DNA of 64,000 bases from Agrococcus casei LMG 22410 (GTDB lineage Bacteria > Actinomycetota > Actinomycetes > Actinomycetales > Microbacteriaceae), in NCBI RefSeq assembly GCF_900163565.1, contig NZ_FUHU01000046.1, forward strand, positions 62,001 to 126,000, in the 5' to 3' direction. Made by a program: the position numbers and the translations under genes. Below the pieces are notes generated by a model that was given only the letters and a program-made list of their open reading frames with translations, ran no database searches and was not told the origin of the DNA. Positions 44,899 through 52,457 of this stretch are shown here, piece by piece (the stretch's first letter is position 1; every line of letters begins with the position of its first letter).

Positions 44899-45785
44899 GT
44901 CTGCTCCTCGCACCGAAGGTCGCCCCCGAGCGACCGGCATTCGGCGACGTCGCCCTGCGAGGCACCGACGTCAGCGTCGACCTCGGCGGCCAGCGCATTG
45001 TCAGCGGCATCGACATCGAGATCCGCGCTGGCGAGATCGTCGCGCTGGTCGGCCCGAACGGCGCAGGCAAGTCGACCCTGCTGGCTGCGCTGGCGGGGGA
45101 CCTCGGATACTCGGGCTCGGTCGAGCTGGACGGCAGGCAGGCCGCGAAGTGGTCGAGTGCTGAGCTTGCACTGCGTCGCGCCGTGCTGCGACAGGACAAC
45201 ATCGTGACCTTCCCGTTCAAAGTGATCGAGATCGTCGCGATGGGGCGGGCTCCTTGGCAGCGCATCACGAGTCCGCGCGAAGACGAGCGGATCATCGGCG
45301 AGGAGCTCGTTAGAACCGACTCGCTGCAGTTCGCGGACCGCACCTTCGGTTCGCTCTCGGGCGGCGAGCGGGCCCGCGTATCGCTGGCGAGGGTGCTCGC
45401 CCAGCGCACCGGCCTGATCTTCCTCGACGAGCCGACCGCCGCACTCGACGTCAACTACCAGGAGCTCGTCCTGGCGACAGCCAGGAGGGTTGCGCGAGAG
45501 GGCGCTGCGGTCTGCATCGTGCTGCACGACCTGGCCGCAGCCGCCGCCTACGCCGACCGCGTCGTGCTGCTTTCGCACGGCTCGTGCATCGCGCACGGCA
45601 CGCCTGCCGAGGTCTTTGACAGCGAGACGCTCTCTTCGGTGTACGCGCATCCGATTCGTGTCTTGCAGCAGCCCGCAGCCGATGGCGGCACTGAGCTGCA
45701 CATCGTCCCAGAGCGCTACGCCGACACGTCGGCAGCCACGACAGCCCCCGCCGACCTCGGCGGCTCGACCCTGGAGGATCAATGA
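44895..45785 (+). CDS. hmuV: Heme ABC transporter ATPase HmuV-like
   Basis: A 296-residue ATPase. Walker A is GPNGAGKST, the signature LSGGERARVSLARVLAQRTG, Walker B LIFLDEPTAALD, switch His in VLHDLAAAAAYADR. It is closest in pattern to the heme and siderophore ATPase group (HmuV/BtuD-like). ATG at 44895 overlaps the hmuU stop by ATGA; a first ATG at 44889 is placed too near the GGAGG. The gene is followed by a 1-base overlap (TGATG) with the first surface protein. With HmuT and HmuU it completes the importer. Confidence 0.95.
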   Translation: MSLLLAPKVAPERPAFGDVALRGTDVSVDLGGQRIVSGIDIEIRAGEIVALVGPNGAGKSTLLAALAGDLGYSGSVELDGRQAAKWSSAELALRRAVLRQDNIVTFPFKVIEIVAMGRAPWQRITSPREDERIIGEELVRTDSLQFADRTFGSLSGGERARVSLARVLAQRTGLIFLDEPTAALDVNYQELVLATARRVAREGAAVCIVLHDLAAAAAYADRVVLLSHGSCIAHGTPAEVFDSETLSSVYAHPIRVLQQPAADGGTELHIVPERYADTSAATTAPADLGGSTLEDQ

Positions 45786-46696
45786 TGCGCGCATCCGCCG
45801 CACTTCGTACCGTCATCGCGGCATCGGCCGCAGCGCTGGTGCTTGCAGGCATCACGCCAGCGACCCCCGCGCAGGCTGCGGCCCAGGTCTCGGTGTCGCC
45901 GGCGCCGAGCTCGGATTCTGCCACCGAGGTCACGCTGACCGGCAGCGGATTCCAGTACCAGCCGAATGCGCCCGGCGGCGTGTACGTGTTCTTCGGGGCA
46001 GTCACCGACCCGTCTGGCGGCTCATGGAAGCCGAGCCAGGGCGGCAAGTCCGGCACGACCTTCGCGTACGCGGGCACGAGCGGCGCGCAGCTGCTGGTCG
46101 CCTTCGAGGGTGGAGACTCTGCCGAGGCAGCCAACGGCATGATCAGGGCGGACGGCAGCTGGAGCGCAACCATGCGGATTCCCGGCAGCGTCTTCGAGGC
46201 GAGCTTCGGCAACCCGCACGACGGTCAGAACCAGCAGGGCCAGCAGATCGACTGCAAGGTCGTGCAGTGCGGCATCATCACGATCGGCGCGCACGGACTC
46301 TGGAACGCCAACAACGAGTCGTTCACGCCCATCACGTTCGACGGCACGACGCCCACGCAGAACTTCGACGATGAGGCGACCGTGCTCGAAGTGCCCGGCG
46401 GTGACTCAGAAGCCGATGAGCCCGAGGCTCCGTCACCGACGGAGACGGCAGAGGCAGCAGACGTCGAAGCCGACGCAGAAGGCGACGGCGGCGGGCAGGG
46501 TGATGCCGACCAGCAGGTCGCGACTGCCGACGAGAGCGGGGCCAGCACCTGGATCTTCATCGTGCTCGGCGCAGCGGTGGCGCTGCTGCTGGGTGCGGTC
46601 GTGCTGCTCATCGTTCGCAGCCGCAAGCCGGCCGTTGCCGGCGCGAGCCAAGAGACAGCAGAGGGAACAGATCAAGAGAGAGGAGACGGGGCATGA
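45785..46696 (+). CDS. Surface protein with one neocarzinostatin-like domain
   Basis: A 303-residue protein. A signal peptide (about 1-32, ending TPAQAAAQ) is followed by one domain of about 150 residues with the pattern of the neocarzinostatin family. The opening is VSVSPAPSSDSATEVTLTGS, then DGSWSATMRIPGSVFEAS, and Cys157/Cys162 in QIDCKVVQCGIITIGAHG. An acidic linker (about 200-250) leads to one membrane helix (about 256-280) and a basic tail. Three other copies of this domain occur in the next two genes. Neocarzinostatin binds a hydrophobic chromophore, so a heme or porphyrin ligand is a reasonable guess here. GGAGG seven bases before the ATG at 45785. Confidence 0.82.
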   Translation: MRASAALRTVIAASAAALVLAGITPATPAQAAAQVSVSPAPSSDSATEVTLTGSGFQYQPNAPGGVYVFFGAVTDPSGGSWKPSQGGKSGTTFAYAGTSGAQLLVAFEGGDSAEAANGMIRADGSWSATMRIPGSVFEASFGNPHDGQNQQGQQIDCKVVQCGIITIGAHGLWNANNESFTPITFDGTTPTQNFDDEATVLEVPGGDSEADEPEAPSPTETAEAADVEADAEGDGGGQGDADQQVATADESGASTWIFIVLGAAVALLLGAVVLLIVRSRKPAVAGASQETAEGTDQERGDGA

Positions 46697-49065
46697 TCAG
46701 CAGACTCAGATCAGCAACCGTCGGGGGAGCGCTGGTGGCAGCGCTCGGCCTGGCAGGCATCGGCCTCGCAGGAACAGGCGCACAGCCGGCGGCAGCCGCC
46801 GACGGTGACGTGCAGGTGACCGACGGCACGTTCGAATGGGGCATTCGCGCATCCATTCGCAACTACCTCGAGAACTTCGACCACACCGAGGGGTCGATCT
46901 CTGCGTACAACGGCGCCACCTACACAACGGGTGACTCGGCCATCGTCTTCTCGAAAGCGAGCGGATGGGCGAACGAGTCGCAGGGGACCGCGGAGGTCTC
47001 GTTCGACGGCGAGGTCGAGATGCTCGGCTTCGGCGAATCGTGGCTCTGGTTCGACAACCTGCGTGTGCAGATCGATGGCGAGAGCGCCGACATCGTCGTC
47101 GACATGACCGAGAGCTTCAACACCAAGGAGCCGACGGCCGACGTCGTTCTGGCGTCCTACCCGGTCGATGGCGACACGATCGCTGTCGCAGACGGCTCAG
47201 TCTCGCTCAATCTCACCGACGGCCTCTTCTCGACAGCCGCGTGGGACGAGCACCTGCCGAAGCTCGGCGGGGCGCCGACCTACGGGCCCCCGAACGACAT
47301 GGTCGATGACGCATCCGCGTCGCTGGTGACCGAGGGTGAGGCAACGGATCCCGAGCCGACGGACCCTGAGCCTACAGATCCTGAGCCGACCGACCCCGAG
47401 CCCACAGACCCGGTGCCGACCCCGACCGTCGACCCGGATCCGAACGATGAGGTCGCCTACGGCGTCAGCCAGGGCGAACCGCTCAGCGGCACCGAGTCGT
47501 ACATCACCGTCACCCCGGGCTACGCGCTCGATGCCGACGGTGCGACGCTCGTGCGCATCGAGGGCTTCAACTTCAACCCCGGCCCCGCAACAGAACCGGG
47601 CACCGGCTCGGGCGGCATCTACGTCGGCTTCGGCCAGGCAGCGAACCCGGGCACCGAGGAGTGGCGCCGCAGCAAGGGCGGATTCACCGGCCCCGGTGCT
47701 GACCTCGACTACGGCAGCCCCCGATTCGTCGCCCACCAGAACAGCGCAGACGGCGAAGTCGCAGACGCCATGATGGATGCGAGCGGCTACTGGTCGTTCA
47801 CCGTCGAGGTTCCTGGCGCAGCGATTCCGTCGTTCTTCGGCGGCGGCGAGATCGACTGCCTCGCATCGCAGTGCGGCGTCTTCTCATTCGGCGCGCATGG
47901 CGTGATCAACGCCGACAACGAGGCTTACACCCCGGTCTACTTCACGGGCCAGGACGAATCGGACTGGCCGCCGCGCGGCGACTCGGATGAGCCTCCTGTC
48001 TCGGCTCCTGAGCAGCTGCCGACGCTGGCCGACCTCACTGACGCGAACCGCGGACAGGTGTCGATCCTGAACGTCGGAACGACGAATCTGACTGCTCAGG
48101 TGCCGGATGACCTGGCCGGCTCGTGGATCGGCGCCGTCGTGCTGTCTGACCCGCAGTTCGCCGGATGGGTTCGCGTTAACGACGCAGGACGCATCGACGT
48201 GCGCCTCCCCGGCGATCTCGCTGAGGGCGACCACACCCTGGCGATCGTCAACGCCGCCGGTGACGTCGTCGGCTGGGCTCCGTTCATCTACGAGCAGCCC
48301 GAGCCGATCGACGACAACGACGATGGCAAGACGACGCCTCCATCGACCGAAAAGAACCCGCACGGCGAGAGCACCGGCACCAACGAGGCTGGCGCAACGC
48401 TGACCGTGTCACCCGCGTACGAACTGGCCGACAAGAGCCAGGTCGTCACGCTGACCGGAGAGGGCTACCCGACCCAGAACGCTGCCGGCAGCAACTTCGG
48501 CGGCGCGTACATCCTGTTCGGCTGGATCGACCCCGATGCCGGCACCGACTGGGCTCCGTCGAAGGGCGGCACGACCGGCTTCACCTACGTCTACATCGAA
48601 GGCGAAGACAACCAGAGCATCGTCAGCTACCCGGGCAACACCACGACGCCGGGCTTCCCAGAGATGGATGCCGACGGCAACTGGGAGGCCGAGTACACGA
48701 TCGCAGCGTCGCAGTTCACCGCCTTCAACCAGCAGATCGACTGCTACGAGGTGCAGTGCGGTGTCATCACGATCGGTGCGCACGGCCAGGCGAATGCCGG
48801 TGCCGAGGTGTTCACGCCAGTGTTCTTCGACGCGGATGGGTCGTCGATCGACGACGACGCACGCCCCGGTGCCGCAGCGGGCGACGGTGGCACCAGCGGC
48901 AATGCCACTGGCAACACCGTCACGGGCAACGGCGTCAACACCGCCGTGCTGCAGTCGCAGAACGACGGACGCACGCTGCTGTTCGCATCCGCTCTGATCA
49001 TCGCCCTCGGAGTGCTCGGACTCTCGATGCTCTGGGCGGCTCCTCGATTCTCTTCGCGCCGGTAA
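46693..49065 (+). CDS. HtaA-domain surface protein with two neocarzinostatin-like domains
   Basis: A 790-residue secreted protein. Signal peptide 1-36. An HtaA heme-binding domain spans about 43-200 (GTFEWGIRASIRNYLENFDH and SGWANESQGTAEVSFDGEVE). A TDPEP repeat linker is at about 217-245. First neocarzinostatin-like domain about 270-417 (Cys389/394). A beta module at about 440-535 is shared with the C-terminus of the subtilase (IGAVVLSDPQFAGWVRVNDA). Second neocarzinostatin-like domain about 569-713 (Cys684/689). A C-terminal helix and RR tail anchor it to the membrane; there is no LPxTG. ATGA overlap with the previous gene. Likely captures heme at the surface and passes it to HmuT. Confidence 0.88.
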   Translation: MISRLRSATVGGALVAALGLAGIGLAGTGAQPAAAADGDVQVTDGTFEWGIRASIRNYLENFDHTEGSISAYNGATYTTGDSAIVFSKASGWANESQGTAEVSFDGEVEMLGFGESWLWFDNLRVQIDGESADIVVDMTESFNTKEPTADVVLASYPVDGDTIAVADGSVSLNLTDGLFSTAAWDEHLPKLGGAPTYGPPNDMVDDASASLVTEGEATDPEPTDPEPTDPEPTDPEPTDPVPTPTVDPDPNDEVAYGVSQGEPLSGTESYITVTPGYALDADGATLVRIEGFNFNPGPATEPGTGSGGIYVGFGQAANPGTEEWRRSKGGFTGPGADLDYGSPRFVAHQNSADGEVADAMMDASGYWSFTVEVPGAAIPSFFGGGEIDCLASQCGVFSFGAHGVINADNEAYTPVYFTGQDESDWPPRGDSDEPPVSAPEQLPTLADLTDANRGQVSILNVGTTNLTAQVPDDLAGSWIGAVVLSDPQFAGWVRVNDAGRIDVRLPGDLAEGDHTLAIVNAAGDVVGWAPFIYEQPEPIDDNDDGKTTPPSTEKNPHGESTGTNEAGATLTVSPAYELADKSQVVTLTGEGYPTQNAAGSNFGGAYILFGWIDPDAGTDWAPSKGGTTGFTYVYIEGEDNQSIVSYPGNTTTPGFPEMDADGNWEAEYTIAASQFTAFNQQIDCYEVQCGVITIGAHGQANAGAEVFTPVFFDADGSSIDDDARPGAAAGDGGTSGNATGNTVTGNGVNTAVLQSQNDGRTLLFASALIIALGVLGLSMLWAAPRFSSRR

Positions 49066-49103
49066 TCGCCGGACACTCCTCCATATAACCGAAAGGAACA
49101 CCC

Positions 49104-51617
49104 ATGTTCGAAATGGCTCAGCGGCCCCCGAGACGCACCGGGGCCAAGGCCCTGGCAGCGCTCGGCACGGCTGCAGTCATGACGGTCGGATTCGCGATGC
49201 CGGCGGCAGTCGCAGATCCGTCCGGATCATCAACCGGCACAGGCCCGAGTGGCGCACAGGTGAACGTCGCGCCCGGCGAGAACCTCGTCGCTGACGGCGA
49301 CAGCACGCTCTCGCTCACCGGCTCGGGCTTCGCCACCAGCAACAACGGCTCGTCGTTCGGCGGGGCGTACCTGCTGTTCGGCGTCGTCACGCCGAAGGAT
49401 GCCAGCGACGAACACAGCTGGACGCCTTCCGCTGGCGGTCTGATCGGGCAGAACTATGACTACGCTCCCGGTGCTGGCCTGTACCAGAGCATGGTCAGCT
49501 ACCCGGGCAACACGACCGAGCCAGGGCTCCCGACGATGGATGCCGACGGCAATTGGAGCGCAGAGCTGACGATTCCCGGCGCGGTCTTCGAGAGCCAGAT
49601 GGGCAACGAGATCGACTGCTTCGTCGACCAGTGCGGCGTCATCACCATCGGCGCTCACGGCCAGCGCAACGCCGGCGTCGAGGCATTCGTGCCCGTGACG
49701 TTCGAAGAGGAGTCGACCGCTGTCGAGACAACGGTCACCGTTGCACCGCAGCCGGTCGGTGACTTCCCGACCTACTTCCTCGGCGAGGAAGAGTCGCTCA
49801 CCGCATCCGTCTCTCCTGCTGAGGCGACCGGATCGGTCGAGTTCTTCGACGGCGACACGAGCCTCGGCACCGCTGAGGTGGCAGACGGCGAAGCAACGCT
49901 GACGACCGACGCCTGGGTCGCCGGCGGACCTCGTGCGATCACGGCACAGTTCACCAGCGACTCCGAGCAGTTCCTGGGATCAGAGAGCAGTTCGCGCAGC
50001 TACGTTGTGGTCGACCTGGCCCGCAGCATCGCAGACATCGAGCTCGGCGCGACGGTCGCAGAAGGCGAGGGTGCGCAGCTCGACTGGACCATCGCCAACA
50101 TGTACAACACGGTCGGCTACTGGTTCGACAAGGAAGCGATCGACGGCAACGTCAGCGTTCCCGAGACCGTGCCCGGTGAGCCATACGAGAACACCAACCG
50201 CCTCTTCACCTTCTCGGAAGGCATCGCGCAGCAGGATGCGGACGGCAACACGGTGATCTCGTTCGAAGGCACCGCGCGCATCACCTCGGGTTCCGCCAAC
50301 CAGTGGAACTTCAAGGATGTGCAGGTGCACGTGAACGCAGCTGGTGACGGCTACATCACCGCTGACTTCTCCGGCTACTTCACGGTCGAGGGCATGGCTG
50401 ACTATCAGTACGGCCCCGGCCGCACCACGATCGCGACCTTCAGTGGCGCAGACGTTACGGCAGACGAGAACGGCCAGGTGTCGTTCGAGATCGCTCCCAA
50501 CTGGGAGGGCGAGACCGACGAGGGCACCTGGGCAGGCGGCATCGACGCCTCGTACCCCAACGAGTTCACCGCGCAGATCTACTCGGGCGTTCGCTCGTTC
50601 TTCTACGGATCGGGCTCGTCAGGAGACCAGTACAAGAAGCCGCGTCCGTTCACGCTGTCGTACTCGACAGAAGAGGTTGCGATCGCACCTTCGATCGTCA
50701 CCGATCCGGCAGACGTCGTGGCCGCCCCGGGCGAGGATGTCGAGCTGTCGGCTGAGGTCGCGGGCTCGCCTGAGCCCACAGTGCAATGGCAGCAGCTGAC
50801 TGACGGCGAGTGGGTCGACGTCGACGGCGCAACGTCGACGACCTACGCATTCACCGCAGCTGCAGAGCAGGACGGCGCGCAGTTCCGCATCGTGGCGACC
50901 AACGAGGCCGGCTCGGCCGAGTCGGCTGCCGCAACGGTCACGGTCACCTCGGCAGCTGTTGAGGCTGCTCCAGAAGTGATCTCGCACCCCGAGGACGTCA
51001 CCGCGAAGCTCGGTGAGCGCGTGACGCTCGAGACCATCGTGACCGGCAGCCCGGCACCGGTTGCTCAGTGGCAGATGCTTGCAGCAGGTGCAGACGAGTG
51101 GGTCAACGTCGGCGAAGAGCTGCGTCTCGACCAGGCCGACACCGCACGCGGCGCCCAGCCGACTGCAGACGGTCTGCCGCAGTACATCGCAACGCTGTCG
51201 TTCACGGTCGACGAGTCGGTCGCAGACGCTCAGTTCCGCATTTCGCTCGTGAACGAGTTCGGCGAGGCTGTGTCGGATGCGGCAACCCTGACGGTCTCGG
51301 ATCTGCCGGTCGACCCGACCGATCCTGTTGACCCGACTGACCCTGTTGACCCGACCGATCCTGTCGACCCGACGGACCCTGTCGACCCGACGGATCCGGT
51401 TGACCCGACCGACCCTGTGGAGCCCACTGACCCGGTGGACCCAGGCAACCCGGGTGAGTCAGGCGGTCCGACCGACGCGCCCGCTCCCACCTCACCGGAT
51501 GCTGACGGCAAGCTGCCGAACACCGGTGTGGCACCTGGCCTGCTCGCCATCGCGCTCGCAGGAATGATGCTGGTCGGCGGAGGCGTGCTCTTCGCACGTC
51601 GCGGTCGCACCCAGTAG
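49104..51617 (+). CDS. LPxTG-anchored HtaA-like, neocarzinostatin-like and Ig-like surface protein
   Basis: An 837-residue wall protein. Signal peptide about 1-37. A neocarzinostatin-like domain covers about 48-200 (Cys172/177 in EIDCFVDQCGVITIGAHGQR). A Big-type Ig-like domain is at about 205-300 and an HtaA-like domain at about 315-525 (LDWTIANMYNTVGYWFDKEA). Two more Ig-like domains (about 535-740) precede a VDPTDP repeat spacer (about 738-775). The LPNTG sorting signal is at 804-808, followed by a membrane helix and RRGRTQ. The substrate fits the sortase in the facing operon. AAAGGAA precedes the ATG. It probably projects heme-binding domains beyond the peptidoglycan. Confidence 0.9.
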   Translation: MFEMAQRPPRRTGAKALAALGTAAVMTVGFAMPAAVADPSGSSTGTGPSGAQVNVAPGENLVADGDSTLSLTGSGFATSNNGSSFGGAYLLFGVVTPKDASDEHSWTPSAGGLIGQNYDYAPGAGLYQSMVSYPGNTTEPGLPTMDADGNWSAELTIPGAVFESQMGNEIDCFVDQCGVITIGAHGQRNAGVEAFVPVTFEEESTAVETTVTVAPQPVGDFPTYFLGEEESLTASVSPAEATGSVEFFDGDTSLGTAEVADGEATLTTDAWVAGGPRAITAQFTSDSEQFLGSESSSRSYVVVDLARSIADIELGATVAEGEGAQLDWTIANMYNTVGYWFDKEAIDGNVSVPETVPGEPYENTNRLFTFSEGIAQQDADGNTVISFEGTARITSGSANQWNFKDVQVHVNAAGDGYITADFSGYFTVEGMADYQYGPGRTTIATFSGADVTADENGQVSFEIAPNWEGETDEGTWAGGIDASYPNEFTAQIYSGVRSFFYGSGSSGDQYKKPRPFTLSYSTEEVAIAPSIVTDPADVVAAPGEDVELSAEVAGSPEPTVQWQQLTDGEWVDVDGATSTTYAFTAAAEQDGAQFRIVATNEAGSAESAAATVTVTSAAVEAAPEVISHPEDVTAKLGERVTLETIVTGSPAPVAQWQMLAAGADEWVNVGEELRLDQADTARGAQPTADGLPQYIATLSFTVDESVADAQFRISLVNEFGEAVSDAATLTVSDLPVDPTDPVDPTDPVDPTDPVDPTDPVDPTDPVDPTDPVEPTDPVDPGNPGESGGPTDAPAPTSPDADGKLPNTGVAPGLLAIALAGMMLVGGGVLFARRGRTQ

Positions 51618-51624
51618 CCATTCG

Positions 51625-51653
51625 GGGCCCGGTCGCTGCACGCGGCCGGGCCC
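51625..51653 (+). terminator. GC-rich hairpin between the LPxTG gene and hmuO
   Basis: A 12-bp stem with one mismatch (arms 51625-51636, 51642-51653) and a 5-base loop, just after the stop codon. Only TGTCCAT follows, so termination is probably partial. It would lower heme oxygenase expression relative to the upstream genes. Confidence 0.5.
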
Positions 51654-51690
51654 TGTCCATCCGCAGAATTCTTCTTGCACAGGAGTCCTC

Positions 51691-52341
51691 ATGACTGACA
51701 CCACAACACTCTCGGCCCGACTTCGCGCTGTCTCCTTCGGCGGCCACCGGCAGCCCGACGACGATCAGACCGACGGTCGCTACGGCGAACGCTACCTGCA
51801 CGGCGGCCTGACTGGCGCGCAGGTTGCGGCCCAGGCTGCGCTGCACTTCTTCGTCTACGAGGCGATCGAGGCGAAGCTGGCTGAGCACCTCGAGCGAGAC
51901 CCCGACTTTGCGTTTGCGTTTCCCGAGCTGATTCGGCTGCCCGCGATCGAGCGCGACCTCGAGCACTGGCTGGGGGCAGACTGGCGGTCGCAGATCGAGC
52001 CGACGCCGACGACCAAACGGTATGTCGAGCGGATCCAGGAGGTCGGCGACCAGCCTCACCTGTTCGTTGCGCACCACTACACGCGGTATCTCGCCGACCT
52101 CTCGGGCGGTCAGATGATCGCGGCCATGCACCGCGAAGCATACGGGCTCAGCGACCGCAAGGGTGCCGAGTTCTACGACTTCCCTGAGATCGAGAGCATT
52201 CCGGAGTTCAAGAACGAGTACCGGGCCGCCCTCGACGCGGCCGGCTTCTCTGACGAGCAGATTCGCGAGCTCGAAGACGAGGTGCGCCTCGCCTACGACT
52301 TCAACAATCAGGCCGGGCAGGAGCTGAACTCGGTGCTCTGA
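51691..52341 (+). CDS. hmuO: Biliverdin-producing heme oxygenase
   Basis: A 216-residue heme oxygenase that opens heme to biliverdin, CO and iron in the cytoplasm. The proximal ligand is His19 (SFGGHRQ), and the distal helix VAHHYTRYLADLSGGQMIAA contains the conserved Gly-Gly kink and catalytic Asp. The FYDFPEIESIPEFKNEYRAA region and the C-terminal DFNNQ match HmuO-type enzymes. CAGGAG precedes the ATG. As the last gene of the heme-uptake operon it releases iron from imported heme. The first 35 residues are more acidic and divergent than usual. Confidence 0.94.
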   Translation: MTDTTTLSARLRAVSFGGHRQPDDDQTDGRYGERYLHGGLTGAQVAAQAALHFFVYEAIEAKLAEHLERDPDFAFAFPELIRLPAIERDLEHWLGADWRSQIEPTPTTKRYVERIQEVGDQPHLFVAHHYTRYLADLSGGQMIAAMHREAYGLSDRKGAEFYDFPEIESIPEFKNEYRAALDAAGFSDEQIRELEDEVRLAYDFNNQAGQELNSVL

Positions 52342-52368
52342 GCGGCACCGGTGCACAGAATCACGGCT

Positions 52369-52421
52369 GAGTGGGGGCTCGTGTGGATAATCCACTCGGA
52401 CCCCCGCTCTTGCGTGTTTTT
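52369..52421 (+). terminator. Terminator after hmuO, copy B of a repeated hairpin
   Basis: A 20-base stem with a few mismatches (arms 52369-52388, 52390-52409) followed by TTGCGTGTTTTT. It shares nearly all of its sequence and its downstream flank TGTTTTTGAGCG with the hairpin at 37554-37605, so the heme island is bracketed by two copies. Confidence 0.8.
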
Positions 52422-52457
52422 GAGCGCCAAGTCGCCCGCGACTTCTACCATGGGCAC

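Noticed and set aside
51300-51470. Repetitive VDPTDP-coding stretch as a possible CRISPR or DNA repeat array
   Set aside because: The repeats keep the reading frame and encode a typical wall-spanning Pro/Asp spacer before LPNTG; units of about 18 bases vary by codon and there are no spacers.
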